The translations under genes and the position numbers were made by a program. Below, piece by piece: positions 25,298 through 34,596 of a stretch of 64,000 bases of DNA. This DNA is from Seonamhaeicola aphaedonensis (GTDB taxonomy: Bacteria > Bacteroidota > Bacteroidia > Flavobacteriales > Flavobacteriaceae), in NCBI RefSeq assembly GCF_003386195.1, contig NZ_QRDX01000003.1, positions 124,001 through 188,000 of the forward strand, given 5' to 3'. The notes under the pieces were generated by a model that was given only the letters and a program-made list of their open reading frames with translations, was not told the DNA's origin and made no database searches. Position 1 is the stretch's first letter, and the number at the start of each line of letters is the position of its first letter.

Positions 25298-25304
25298 TAG
25301 GGCC

Positions 25305-26603
25305 ATGAATACAAATACACACAACCCTAATAATCGCTCCAACGATCAGGTTAAAGTTAATAAAAATAATCCACAATTCTTTGAATATGAACATAGTCCT
25401 ATTAAAAATTTTATGAGAGTAGGACACGACTATTTTGAAAAGATTTACAAAACTGACAGATATGGAATAATAAGACAAGAACTGAAGGTTAGAAAGAAAA
25501 GTGAACTAATATCTGATTTTGGACAAGAATTAGTAAAGCAAATCAAAAAGTACAAAGACTTCATTTTAGTCCCGGATAATATTAATTACAAAGAGGTAAT
25601 TAGTGATTGCTATAATCTTTATCAACCTTTTACCCACAAACCCTTAGAAGGTGATTGGAAGTGGACCAAAATCTTCTTGGAACATGTATTTGGTGAACAA
25701 TATCATATTGGATTGCAATATATCCAAGCGCTATATCAAAACCCAGATAAAACGCTTCCTATATTGGTATTAGTTTCAAAAGAGAGGGAAACAGGTAAAT
25801 CCACATTCATAGATTGGCTTACAAGCTTGTTTGGAAGTAATATGATAATAATTGATTCCAAGCATTTATTGAGTAATCATAATGCAATTATTGCAAGAGC
25901 CAATATAATTGCAATTGAGGAAACTTTTATCGACAATCCAAAATTGATGGAATCTATAAAAGCTCTATCAACGCAAAAAACTATTACTGTTAACCCTAAA
26001 TATGTGCAAACCTATACGAGCCCTTTTTTTGGAAAAATTATTATGGCTTCAAACAATGAAAGAACTTTTATTAAAATTGAGGAAGAAGAAATTAGATATT
26101 TCATTAGAAAATTGACTAAACCAAAAATCACCAACTTCAATATACTCGATGATATAATAAATGAGACTCCCGCATTTGTATTTTCTTTAAACAGCCTTCC
26201 TAAACTGAATTGGAATAGATCAAGACAACTTTTTACAAAAGATGAACTGCAAAATGATTTTCTCTCAAAAGTTAAGGATGAAAGCAAAAGCAGGTTATAT
26301 CACGAGCTGTATGAAATATTTGCTAATGAGTTCAATACCAATTCAAAAAACAGGCTTCATGTCCTATATACCTTGAAGGAAATTAAAGAAGCTTGGTTCA
26401 ACAACAATCCTAAAGTCGACAGTACTGAAATAAGAAAAGTGTTAACGGATGAATTCGGTTTTAACAATCATAAGAATACAATAAGATATGGATTACAGAA
26501 CCAAAAAATTGGCAAACCATATATCATTGAACGAAGTTTTTTTGAAAATGACATAATTAACATAAACGAGAATTTGCCACCACCCCCTCCTATAATGCCT
26601 TAG
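25305..26603 (+). CDS. SF3-type primase-helicase replication protein
   Basis: A 432-residue protein of the primase-helicase/DUF5906 group. The Walker A motif is near residue 160 (KERETGKSTFIDWL), Walker B-like IIAIEETF near residue 207, and the superfamily-3 motif C ending in an Asn (FFGKIIMASNNERTF). The tail KIEEEEIRYFIRKL is also typical of phage and satellite replication helicases. The N-terminal 100 residues do not show a clear primase core. Such proteins replicate phages and satellites after excision. It ends at a strong terminator. The C-terminus is a run of prolines (LPPPPPIMP). Confidence 0.82.
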   Translation: MNTNTHNPNNRSNDQVKVNKNNPQFFEYEHSPIKNFMRVGHDYFEKIYKTDRYGIIRQELKVRKKSELISDFGQELVKQIKKYKDFILVPDNINYKEVISDCYNLYQPFTHKPLEGDWKWTKIFLEHVFGEQYHIGLQYIQALYQNPDKTLPILVLVSKERETGKSTFIDWLTSLFGSNMIIIDSKHLLSNHNAIIARANIIAIEETFIDNPKLMESIKALSTQKTITVNPKYVQTYTSPFFGKIIMASNNERTFIKIEEEEIRYFIRKLTKPKITNFNILDDIINETPAFVFSLNSLPKLNWNRSRQLFTKDELQNDFLSKVKDESKSRLYHELYEIFANEFNTNSKNRLHVLYTLKEIKEAWFNNNPKVDSTEIRKVLTDEFGFNNHKNTIRYGLQNQKIGKPYIIERSFFENDIININENLPPPPPIMP

Positions 26604-26640
26604 CCTCAAAACTTTTGAGATGTAACTTTGTAACAACAAT

Positions 26641-26680
26641 ATCCAAAATCTTTTCTTGAAATTTGATTTTGGATTTTTTA
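26641..26680 (+). terminator. Terminator of the early replication operon
   Basis: ATCCAAAATC/GATTTTGGAT arms of 10 bp (26641-26674) followed by TTTTTTA. Confidence 0.85.
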
Positions 26681-26724
26681 TGTTTTAGTTGGTTACTTAG
26701 TTACAAAAGACAAAAATTAATAAG

Positions 26725-26979
26725 TTAACATTTAATTGTTTTTGAGTTATTATCAAAATCAAACAATTCCTTAACCGGAATTTCTAAAGCAATTGCTAAT
26801 TTGTTGGCTGTACTGATTTTTGTATTAATAATGCCCCTTTCTATTCTGCTAATTTGCGAGTATTCCATTTCAGATTTATAAGCAAGATCTTCCATACTCA
26901 TCCCTTTACGCTGACGAAGCCTTCTTAAATTAAATCCAAAACTAACGATAAACTCTAAATCTTCTTCCGTATTACTCAC
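26725..26979 (-). CDS. XRE-family transcriptional regulator
   Basis: A lambda-repressor-like HTH protein (FGFNLRRLRQRKGMSMEDLAYKSEMEYSQISRIERGIINTKISTANKLAIALEIPVKELFDF). The frame stays open to a TTG at 27063 (112 residues), but I prefer the GTG at 26979 (84 residues). That start gives the usual short N-terminus (SNTEEDLEFIVSFGFNLRRLR), and it leaves the palindrome at 27014-27031 in the leader. It points toward the primase-helicase and away from the Sel1 gene, the place of a master repressor in satellites and prophages. The exact start is uncertain. Confidence 0.8.
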   Translation of the reverse strand: MSNTEEDLEFIVSFGFNLRRLRQRKGMSMEDLAYKSEMEYSQISRIERGIINTKISTANKLAIALEIPVKELFDFDNNSKTIKC

Positions 26980-27013
26980 GGAAATAAAGGTCGTTAGTAG
27001 GTTTAAATTATAG

Positions 27014-27031
27014 TGTGGCACTGATGCCACA
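27014..27031. promoter_or_regulatory. TGTGGCA palindrome, likely autoregulatory operator
   Basis: TGTGGCA-CTGA-TGCCACA, perfect 7-bp arms around 4 nt, located between the XRE gene (GTG start 26979) and the divergent gene at 27094. A weak -7-like TAGTTTAA on the minus strand lies just upstream near 27065. Confidence 0.5.
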
Positions 27032-27093
27032 TTATTATTATCTTTAACAAGGCAATTATTCAATTTAAACTATTGCCATAAATACATATTATA

Positions 27094-28419
27094 ATGAAAC
27101 ACCTCCTAATTATTTTGTTTATTATTACTATAAAGATTGGTTTTTCCCAAAGCCAAAAATCAAGTTATAGTCTTAGCCTAAAAGAGATTCACAAAGAAGT
27201 GAATACAATTGCATATATCCCCGATTCAATTTCTGTTAAAACTTTCCATTTTAATTTTCAAAACTACAAATTCAATGTAAAGCAATCCTCTGTAAAGGAA
27301 TCTACATGGTATAATGACGAAACGTTATCAATCACAATTTTGGATCCCAGAAAAATTAGTTCTGAAATCATAATAAAGGACAAAAGTATTGTGGGTGATA
27401 TATCTGTATTATATAATGAAAACTCAATTTACCTTTATTTTGAACACTTCACAATGGGAGCTACAGCTGGCCCAATGGCAGGTCATGGTTTTTTATACAC
27501 GTTTACTCTTTTTGATATTCTTGAAAATAAGCATTACGAATTAATCTATAAAGGCAGAGGGGATTTCAGCGATCCCATGGTGTACAAAGGAGAATTTATT
27601 ATTGATCACTTAATTAATCACCCAAAAATATTAAGCTTTTTATACATCAAGTCAATACACTCGAAAAATATCCATGACTCAAAATACTCTGTTAAGTCTA
27701 ATTTAGAAAATGGGGACCCGGAATTTTTACTTGCTTTGGCAAAAATATATCACAATGGAAGGTACACTGCCAAAAACCATGAAGATGCTTTACATTGGTA
27801 TACTAAAAGTGCTGAACAAGGCAATGCAGATGCCCAATTGGCATTAGGCTGGATGCATTATTATGGTGAAGGTGTGTATCAGGATAAAGAAAAAGCACTA
27901 AAACTATTTAACAAAAGTGCAAATAAGGATAATTATGAGGCACAAAATGCTCTTGGCCAAATCTATTATAGAGGTGAGGTGGTTCAAAAAGATTATAATA
28001 AAGCTTTTTATTGGTTTGATAAAAGTGCCTCACATGGTTATTATTTGGGGGAAAACAATTTAGGGTTAATGTATCAATATGGGCATGGCACATTAACTGA
28101 TAAAAAGAAAGCCATTTATTGGTATAGAAAAAGTGCTAATAAGGGTTGTAAGATAGCACAACACAATCTCGCTACTATGTACTATAATGGTGATGGCATA
28201 TTAATAGATAAAGAAAAAGCTTTTGAACTTTTCAAATATAATGCAGAAAGAAACTATATGGCCTCACAATTCAACTTGGGATTAATGTATTTCCGAGGGG
28301 AAGGAACCGAAGTAAACAAAAGTCTGTCGGCTCATTGGATAAGAAAAGCTTATGAAAATGGAAACAAGGAGGCTAAAAACTTTTGGGAAGAATTTGAATT
28401 ATGGAAATATGATAATTAA
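27094..28419 (+). CDS. Secreted Sel1-repeat protein
   Basis: A 441-residue exported protein with signal peptide (MKHLLIILFIITIKIGFSQS). Residues 20-200 form an unrecognised beta-rich domain that includes a Gly/Pro stretch (HFTMGATAGPMAGHGF). Residues 205-430 contain six Sel1-like helical repeats of about 36 residues (for example DAQLALGWMHYYGEGVYQDKEKALKLFNKSA and AQHNLATMYYNGDGILIDKEKAFELF). Sel1 repeats bind other proteins; exported ones are often signalling or interaction modules. It has a terminator after it and stands as a single unit. Confidence 0.8.
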   Translation: MKHLLIILFIITIKIGFSQSQKSSYSLSLKEIHKEVNTIAYIPDSISVKTFHFNFQNYKFNVKQSSVKESTWYNDETLSITILDPRKISSEIIIKDKSIVGDISVLYNENSIYLYFEHFTMGATAGPMAGHGFLYTFTLFDILENKHYELIYKGRGDFSDPMVYKGEFIIDHLINHPKILSFLYIKSIHSKNIHDSKYSVKSNLENGDPEFLLALAKIYHNGRYTAKNHEDALHWYTKSAEQGNADAQLALGWMHYYGEGVYQDKEKALKLFNKSANKDNYEAQNALGQIYYRGEVVQKDYNKAFYWFDKSASHGYYLGENNLGLMYQYGHGTLTDKKKAIYWYRKSANKGCKIAQHNLATMYYNGDGILIDKEKAFELFKYNAERNYMASQFNLGLMYFRGEGTEVNKSLSAHWIRKAYENGNKEAKNFWEEFELWKYDN

Positions 28420-28468
28420 TACAACTTTACTATGACATAAACCGCAACTAAAATACATTTATTAACCA

Positions 28469-28499
28469 AAGGGTAGCATTAACGTGCTGCCCTTTTTTA
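28469..28499 (+). terminator. Terminator after the Sel1 gene
   Basis: AAGGGTAGCA/TGCTGCCCTT stem with one wobble and a 6-nt loop, followed by T residues. Confidence 0.75.
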
Positions 28500-28512
28500 A
28501 TGCTTTAAAATC

Positions 28513-28959
28513 ATGAAACATTCAATTGCAGAAATTAAAGTGAATTACACCCCAAGAAAATTAAAATCTAATACTAAAATCACATGCAGTCAAAAAGCAT
28601 ATGAAGTGCTATTAGAATCTTGGGACAAAGGAACATTAGAACTCCAAGAGGAATTCAAAATTTTGCTTCTAAACAACTCAAATGAACCTCTGGGACTCTA
28701 TGCGCTCTCTAAGGGAGGAATTACATGTACACCTGTTGACTTGAAAATCATGTTTGGTGTTATTCTAAAAAGTGCTGCCACAGGATTTATATCGGTTCAT
28801 AATCACCCTAGCGGAAAGCTTCGACCTAGCAATCAGGATTTAGCTCTACACAAAAAAGTAAAAAAGATTGCCAATTTTCATGAGATTAATTATTTAGACA
28901 ATTTAATCATTACGGCTAAAAATGGTTACTATAGCTTCCAGGATGAGGGCGATTTCTAA
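28513..28959 (+). CDS. RadC-like JAB/MPN-domain protein
   Basis: A 148-residue RadC-family protein with the JAMM metal site H-x-H-x(7)-D (FISVHNHPSGKLRPSNQDLALHKK) and the upstream strand ISVHNH fold. It lacks the N-terminal helix-hairpin-helix region of chromosomal RadC, as is common for RadC copies on mobile elements. Activity is unproven; some element-borne homologues influence recombination. It forms a unit with the HTH gene 12 bp downstream. Confidence 0.88.
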   Translation: MKHSIAEIKVNYTPRKLKSNTKITCSQKAYEVLLESWDKGTLELQEEFKILLLNNSNEPLGLYALSKGGITCTPVDLKIMFGVILKSAATGFISVHNHPSGKLRPSNQDLALHKKVKKIANFHEINYLDNLIITAKNGYYSFQDEGDF

Positions 28960-28970
28960 ATTAGACACAT

Positions 28971-29258
28971 ATGGAAAAATCAATTTTATTACACAACATC
29001 ACCCCAAATGAATTAAAAGATTTAATCATTGCTGATTTAAAAATTGAATTGGAAAAAATTCTTAATCGAGTAAATGAACAAGAAAACTATTCGGTTGATG
29101 AGGTTTCCAAACTACTTGATTGTTCTAAGCTAACAGTCTATAACTACATTAAGAAAGGTGTATTACCAGCTTCAAAAATAGGCAGACGCCATATCATCAA
29201 AAAAAGTGATTTAGATGCATCAATTAAAGAAGTAAAATCTTTAAAATATAAGAGATAA
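28971..29258 (+). CDS. Helix-turn-helix protein of the excisionase type
   Basis: A 95-residue protein: an N-terminal helix (ITPNELKDLIIADLKIELEKIL) and an HTH_17/MerR-like domain (YSVDEVSKLLDCSKLTVYNYIKKGVLPASKIGRRHIIKKSDLD). It is one of three related small DNA-binding proteins on the island. Likely a regulator of the cargo or of excision. Confidence 0.8.
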   Translation: MEKSILLHNITPNELKDLIIADLKIELEKILNRVNEQENYSVDEVSKLLDCSKLTVYNYIKKGVLPASKIGRRHIIKKSDLDASIKEVKSLKYKR

Positions 29259-29400
29259 AACATTCTGCTATTTTGAAAATCCTATACACTTACATTAAAT
29301 AAACCTTTTCCCTTTTGAATATTTTTAATGCTATATTCAGTATTTAAATGCTCGATATAGTTCACTCATCCAAAAGTGCCTTTCACTAATTGCCTCTTTA

Positions 29401-29437
29401 TTATTTGAAGTTTAATAATGAGCTTTACTTCAAATAA
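29401..29437. promoter_or_regulatory. 11-bp inverted repeat before the first VIT-VWA gene
   Basis: TTATTTGAAGT and ACTTCAAATAA are perfect inverted copies separated by 15 nt, 12 nt before the start at 29450. It could be an operator for the HTH protein encoded just upstream or a hairpin that hides the start. Confidence 0.45.
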
Positions 29438-29449
29438 ATCAACACCACC

Positions 29450-32400
29450 ATGAAACCACTTTTACGCTATCTTCTGTTCCTTATCTGTTTATATTCATTT
29501 TCTCAAAATGCACCACAAGTCGTTTTAAAAGACTCTGGAAAACTAAAGCTGTCACATTTGAATGTTGCTGTTAATATCACTGGTAATTACGCAACTACAA
29601 CATACGACATGAAGTTTTATAATGGACTGAATAGAACATTAGAAGGCGAACTGGTATTTCCTTTAGGTGAAGGACAAACCGTTTCACGCTTTGCTATGGA
29701 CGTCAATGGAAAACTACGTGAGGCCGTAATCGTAGAAAAAGAACTAGCAAGAGTAGCTTATGAAAATACCGTAAGACAAAATATAGACCCAGGGTTATTA
29801 GAAAAAACCGAAGGCAACAATTACAAAGCCAGAGTCTATCCCATTCTACCAAAATCATATAAGCATCTTGTTATAACCTATGAGCAGGAGTTGTTCTCAT
29901 CAAATGAAAAGCTTATTTATGAATTGCCATTAGGTATAAATGAGACCATAGATCAGTTTTCATTGGCTATAGACGCATATACCGATCATTTACCAAGAAT
30001 GGAAAACAATGCTTATAATAAGCTCTACTTTAGAAAAAAAGATCAAACCTACAGAGCTAATTTTGAAGAAAAGCACTCCCTTCCTAATAAACCTATAATT
30101 ATTGAAATTCCCAATAAGTCAGGTCAGGAAAGTGTACTATCCCACAGTGATTATTTCTATATAAATAAAACACTTACTCCCAATCTAAAATTAAAAGACA
30201 AACCAAAAGACATTACAATACTTTGGGATGCCTCCTACTCCATGCGTAATCGTAAGTTAGAGGAGGAATTAAAGCTTTTAGGGAATTATATAAGCTACTT
30301 GCAAAATGTCAATATTAACTTAGTAAGCTTTAGTAATGCCGTTCATTCCAACACCATGTTTAAAATTAAAAATGGGAAATGGCATACTTTAAAAGAACAC
30401 ATTAATAACATTACCCATGATGGTGGAACAGCATTTAATAGTTTTCAAAACTTAGATGTTAGCACCGATGAAATTCTTTTGTTTACCGACGGATTATCAA
30501 ATTTAGGATCCTTTTCAAACATTAACAAAGGAGCTATTTACACTATCAATTCAGTAGTTTCAGCTAACCATAGCAACCTTAATACCATTGCAACTAATTC
30601 AGGAGGCAATTACATTAACTTGGTGAGACTTGATCATCAGAGAGCCCTAGAACTTTTAAAACAGGAAACGTTTCAGTTTTTGGGCATTACAGCTAACAAA
30701 TTTGTCTCCGAGGTTTACCCCAATAAAAAAACAAACATTACCAATAATTTTAGCCTTACTGGAAGGTTTTCACAAAACACAACTTTAGAGCTCCTATTTG
30801 GATATGGCGGAAAAGTTACACAGAAGATCCCTATTTATATTGGATCAGCCGAAAGCTCTAAATTGGTGAAACGGCTATGGGCTAAACAAAAACTTAAAGA
30901 CCTAAACACAAATAAAAAAGAAAATAAGGACCGTATCATTAAACATGCTAAACAACACCATCTGATTTCAGATTATACTTCTATGCTAATATTGGATAGA
31001 CTGGAAGATTATGTACGCTATAGAATAGAGCCTCCGCAAGAATTGAAGCGAGAATACAAACAGCGTATTAAAGAGTTAGATGACATCGAAGCTGAAAGAA
31101 AAGAAGAAATACAGGAAAGAAGAGCAGATCTATTTGAAGAGTATCAGGATATTTTAAACTGGTATAAAACAAAATTTCCATTAAAATCTAAGAAAGTCAA
31201 AAAGATTACACAAAGTGCAGAACAAAGCAATACTAATACAACCCAGAATACACAGGAAGCATCACCCAGAACTCAAACTACCATTCCAGTTAATCAAACA
31301 AGGAATCGTACCCATATTGATTCCACAAAGAGAATAGTTAGCGGTCAAGTTCTAGATACATCAGGGCAACCATTACCGGGAACAAACATCTATGTAAAGG
31401 GAACTTCAAGAGGTGCCCAAACAGATTTTGATGGTTACTTTGCAATTAATGCAGAAGTAAATGATGAATTGGAATTTTCATTTTTAGGATTTACTCCAAA
31501 AAGCGTTACTGTAGGTACCCATAGCAATATTCGTATTAATCTTGAAGAAGATGCTTCCATGCTCGAAGAGGTTGTTGTAATGGGGTATGGTGTGCAAAAG
31601 AAATCCTATGTAACAGCTGCAGTTACAACAGTGGTTACACAGGCTTTAGCTGGACGTGTTTCCGGAGTGCAGATAACCACTAATGCTGGAACTCCAGGGG
31701 ATGGTTCTACTGTTAGTATTAGAGGCAATACTTCCATAGCAAATAACTCCCCTCTTTTTATTGTTGATGGAGTTGTATCAGAAACCAATCCATTAGCTAA
31801 ATTAAAACCAGAGGACATAGAATCTATGCAAACACTAAAAGATGATGCCGCCACAGCATTATATGGGTCAAGGGCGAGTAATGGCCTTATTCTTATTGTA
31901 ACCAAAGACGGTAAGGATAAAAATCAAGATGCCATTGAAAAATTAAACGAGGAAATAGCCGAAAAGATTGAATTAAAGCCATGGAATCCAGACACGCCAT
32001 ATATTCACATTTTAGAAAAAGAAGCAACAGTGGAGTCTGCATACAATGTGTACTTAAACTTACGAAATCAATATAGCAATAGTCCTTCATTCTTTCTGGA
32101 TGTTGCCGACTTCTTTGATCAACGAAAATCACCTGAACTGGCTATTAGGATTATAAGCAACCTCATTGAGGTAGAGCTTCATAACCATGAATTAATGCGA
32201 GCGCTTGCATACAAATTAGAGTATTTTAAGCAACACCAATTGGCTACTATTGTTTATGAAAAGGTCCTTGAATTAAGACCGGAAGAACCACAATCGTATA
32301 GAGATCTAGCATTGGCATATGAATACACAGGAAGCCCTAAAAAAAGCTTTGACTTACTATATAAATTATACAACGGTGACTTATTGGAAAAGGATGAAGA

Positions 32401-32887
32401 TGAACGCTTTTATGGCATTGAACATGTAGCCTTTACGGAACTAACACGTCTGGTTTCCAAATACCAGCATAAGCTTAATTTAAGTGAGGAACAACAAAAA
32501 GAATTTACTGATATGCCCCTAGATGTTAGAGTCGTTATTGACTGGAATCATAACGACACCGATATTGATTTATGGGTAACCGACCCCAATGGAGAAAAAG
32601 CGTACTACAGTAACTCTGAAACTAAAATTGGTGGTAGAATGTCCGAAGATTTAATGGAAGGCTATGGCCCGGAATCTTTTTCTCTTAAAAAGGCAATCAA
32701 AGGTAATTATGAGGTTATGGTGGATTATTATTCAGATAACGTTCAAAAAATATCAGGGCCAACAATTCTTAAAGTAACCCTGTTTACAAACTATGCCAAA
32801 CCCAATGAGCAAAAGGAAACTATTGTTGTTAGATTGGATAAAGAAGAAGATGAGGTTGAAGTAGGAAATTTAAGGTTTAATGAATAA
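29450..32887 (+). CDS. VIT-VWA protein with inserted SusC-type plug module
   Basis: A 1145-residue exported protein (signal peptide to about residue 19). Domains in order: VIT (about 20-150, with LEGELVFPLGEGQTVSRFAMDVNG and LLEKTEGNNYKARVYPI); VWA with MIDAS DASYS near residue 260 and the DGGTAFNSF loop; a charged linker; a carboxypeptidase-regulatory-like domain (about 627-700, SGQVLDTSGQPLPGTNIYVKG); a SusC-like TonB-receptor plug (about 705-820, with VVMGYGVQKK, LAGRVSGVQI, PLFIVDGV, LYGSRASNGLILIVTKDG). No barrel follows. Instead there are TPR-like helices (860-1010) and a C-terminal DUF2135/YfaP-like domain (VVIDWNHNDTDIDLWVTDPNGEK). The paralogue at 53121 has a TonB C-terminal domain at the same place. 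Function unknown. Confidence 0.88.
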   Translation: MKPLLRYLLFLICLYSFSQNAPQVVLKDSGKLKLSHLNVAVNITGNYATTTYDMKFYNGLNRTLEGELVFPLGEGQTVSRFAMDVNGKLREAVIVEKELARVAYENTVRQNIDPGLLEKTEGNNYKARVYPILPKSYKHLVITYEQELFSSNEKLIYELPLGINETIDQFSLAIDAYTDHLPRMENNAYNKLYFRKKDQTYRANFEEKHSLPNKPIIIEIPNKSGQESVLSHSDYFYINKTLTPNLKLKDKPKDITILWDASYSMRNRKLEEELKLLGNYISYLQNVNINLVSFSNAVHSNTMFKIKNGKWHTLKEHINNITHDGGTAFNSFQNLDVSTDEILLFTDGLSNLGSFSNINKGAIYTINSVVSANHSNLNTIATNSGGNYINLVRLDHQRALELLKQETFQFLGITANKFVSEVYPNKKTNITNNFSLTGRFSQNTTLELLFGYGGKVTQKIPIYIGSAESSKLVKRLWAKQKLKDLNTNKKENKDRIIKHAKQHHLISDYTSMLILDRLEDYVRYRIEPPQELKREYKQRIKELDDIEAERKEEIQERRADLFEEYQDILNWYKTKFPLKSKKVKKITQSAEQSNTNTTQNTQEASPRTQTTIPVNQTRNRTHIDSTKRIVSGQVLDTSGQPLPGTNIYVKGTSRGAQTDFDGYFAINAEVNDELEFSFLGFTPKSVTVGTHSNIRINLEEDASMLEEVVVMGYGVQKKSYVTAAVTTVVTQALAGRVSGVQITTNAGTPGDGSTVSIRGNTSIANNSPLFIVDGVVSETNPLAKLKPEDIESMQTLKDDAATALYGSRASNGLILIVTKDGKDKNQDAIEKLNEEIAEKIELKPWNPDTPYIHILEKEATVESAYNVYLNLRNQYSNSPSFFLDVADFFDQRKSPELAIRIISNLIEVELHNHELMRALAYKLEYFKQHQLATIVYEKVLELRPEEPQSYRDLALAYEYTGSPKKSFDLLYKLYNGDLLEKDEDERFYGIEHVAFTELTRLVSKYQHKLNLSEEQQKEFTDMPLDVRVVIDWNHNDTDIDLWVTDPNGEKAYYSNSETKIGGRMSEDLMEGYGPESFSLKKAIKGNYEVMVDYYSDNVQKISGPTILKVTLFTNYAKPNEQKETIVVRLDKEEDEVEVGNLRFNE

Positions 32888-33047
32888 AAAAATAACCATA
32901 TTAATTCTTTCTAGGATTAGGTCCTCAACGTAGGATTTTCATTTCGTTTTATTAAATTAGATGCGTTAGTAGAAAAGATTTGTTTTTTCCTATTAGGGTG
33001 GAATAACAAGAAATCTGTTATGTCTGAATAAATTAAAGCTCAATGCA

Positions 33048-33956
33048 ATGCCTTGGAATCAATTACAGTACACTACCGAAAAAGAAATAGAGAATGCTCT
33101 TAGTGACTTAGTAACAGTTGCTTCAAGGCCTAAGGAAGGAGGAGGAATGGTTATTGGCACAGCTTTTCCAATTTTTGCTTCTGACAACCATACTATGATG
33201 CTTACTGCAGCTCATGTTATTGAATTTGCTTTCAAAAAATCTTCTCACTATTCAGAAAGAAAAGATGCAAGAAGCCTCTCCTATTTGCCCGGATCAAGTA
33301 ACAAACCATATAAAATGATAGATAATTGGATTAATGAAACCGATGATCTATGGTGTCTAATTGCAGAGGGGAAAGAGGTGGTTAAATGCAATGTAATAGG
33401 AATTTGTCTTAGACCTCCATTAGATATGGCTTTATTAATCTTGGACACTAGCCATTTAAAGAAAAAAACAGCTGTTTTTCAGATTAATTCCGATATTCTT
33501 AATGTAGGTGATAAAATAGTCCTGACTTCATTTAAGACATCTGGAACAACAAGAGATCTTGTTGCAAAACAAGGAATTATTACAGAAGTAAAATCAAATG
33601 GAGCCTTAGTAAATGCGCCAGTTTATCAAACTAATATTCCTATTGAAGCTGGAGCAAGCGGTGGACCAGTATTTAAATTTAACGGAGATTTTTATGGAAC
33701 TAAAGATGTCGTTGGGGTGGTTTCATCCGATTTTTCTCCACAAGAAGCATTTGAAAACCCAAAGATTGACGGATGTTCCTATATATCAATTATTTGCTCT
33801 GCAACACCTCTTCAAGTAGTAAGCACAAATGGTGAAACCATGACTTTTCAAGATATGTGCAATCGAGGATTGATAAGTGATATTGGCAGTTATATAAAAA
33901 AGGTTAAACTAACCTATTTTGAGGATGGCAATTGGTCGCAGACTTTTCCAAAATGA
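33048..33956 (+). CDS. Trypsin-like serine protease
   Basis: A 302-residue chymotrypsin-fold protease without an evident signal peptide, so probably cytosolic. The triad is visible: His56 in MLTAAHVIE, Asp126 in PPLDMALLIL and Ser204 in EAGASGGPVF, which includes the oxyanion GxSGGP motif. Residues 1-40 are a short pre-domain (ENALSDLVTVASRPKEGGGMVIGTAF). Cytosolic trypsin-like proteases occur in several anti-phage systems, where a partner activates them. The next two genes are membrane-associated and on the same strand with a 97-bp gap, so they could be one unit. Confidence 0.85.
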   Translation: MPWNQLQYTTEKEIENALSDLVTVASRPKEGGGMVIGTAFPIFASDNHTMMLTAAHVIEFAFKKSSHYSERKDARSLSYLPGSSNKPYKMIDNWINETDDLWCLIAEGKEVVKCNVIGICLRPPLDMALLILDTSHLKKKTAVFQINSDILNVGDKIVLTSFKTSGTTRDLVAKQGIITEVKSNGALVNAPVYQTNIPIEAGASGGPVFKFNGDFYGTKDVVGVVSSDFSPQEAFENPKIDGCSYISIICSATPLQVVSTNGETMTFQDMCNRGLISDIGSYIKKVKLTYFEDGNWSQTFPK

Positions 33957-34053
33957 TAAGGTAACACACAATGAAGATTCTGCAACCCCAGTATTTACTT
34001 AAAGCTGTGATTGTATATATTTATTAGGTATTTACATAAATATTTCACATCCA

Positions 34054-34596
34054 ATGGAAATTATAGACAAAGCAAAAGAAAATATCAAAAAGGAAGTTAC
34101 GGATATTGAAAACCGTACGGATATGACTGACGACCAAAAAGTAACTCGTATTTGTACCGTATTTGGAACCACTTGCGCAGCGATTGCAGTACAGCCCATA
34201 CCTTTTGCGGATATATTTGTGTTGACACCTATCCAAGCATATATGGGCAAGAAAATTGCAGATATCAGAGGGTTTAATATATCTGAAGCTGGGGCAAAGG
34301 AAATTTTTAAAGAGCTTGCAGGTCTAGTGGGATTAGGTTTTTTATCTCAACAATTAGTTATTGGAGCTTATAAAACAGTTCTACCATTTATTTCGGGCGT
34401 AACCACAATTCCACTCGTTTTCGGACTTACTTACGGCATGGGAAAAGTGATGGATTACTACTTTGAAAGAAAGGTAAAAGGACAAAAAATAGATCCTGAA
34501 ATGATGAAAGATATCTTCAAAAAAGCAAAGGCGGAAGGAAAGCAAAAGTCAAAAGAGCATAAGGATGAAATCAAGAGAAAAAAGGACAAATTATAA
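34054..34596 (+). CDS. DUF697-like membrane protein
   Basis: A 180-residue protein resembling DUF697/YcjF-type proteins. The signature AAIAVQPIPFADIFVLTPIQAYMGKKIADIRG spans about residues 45-80, followed by Gly-rich hydrophobic helices (LAGLVGLGFLSQQLVIGAYKTVLPFISGVTTIPLVFGL). The C-terminus is strongly basic and charged (KAKAEGKQKSKEHKDEIKRKKDKL). In other bacteria this region is attached to or encoded beside small GTPases; here no GTPase is present. Its stop overlaps the next start by one base, so the two proteins are made together. Confidence 0.75.
   Translation: MEIIDKAKENIKKEVTDIENRTDMTDDQKVTRICTVFGTTCAAIAVQPIPFADIFVLTPIQAYMGKKIADIRGFNISEAGAKEIFKELAGLVGLGFLSQQLVIGAYKTVLPFISGVTTIPLVFGLTYGMGKVMDYYFERKVKGQKIDPEMMKDIFKKAKAEGKQKSKEHKDEIKRKKDKL

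Noticed and set aside
26605-26619. Short CTCAAAA/TTTTGAG hairpin after the primase-helicase
   Set aside because: It has a one-base loop and no T-run; the hairpin at 26641 is the real terminator.
29450-32887. Reading the first VIT-VWA protein as a TonB-dependent receptor
   Set aside because: It has a plug but no barrel strands or terminal aromatic, and VIT and VWA domains precede it.
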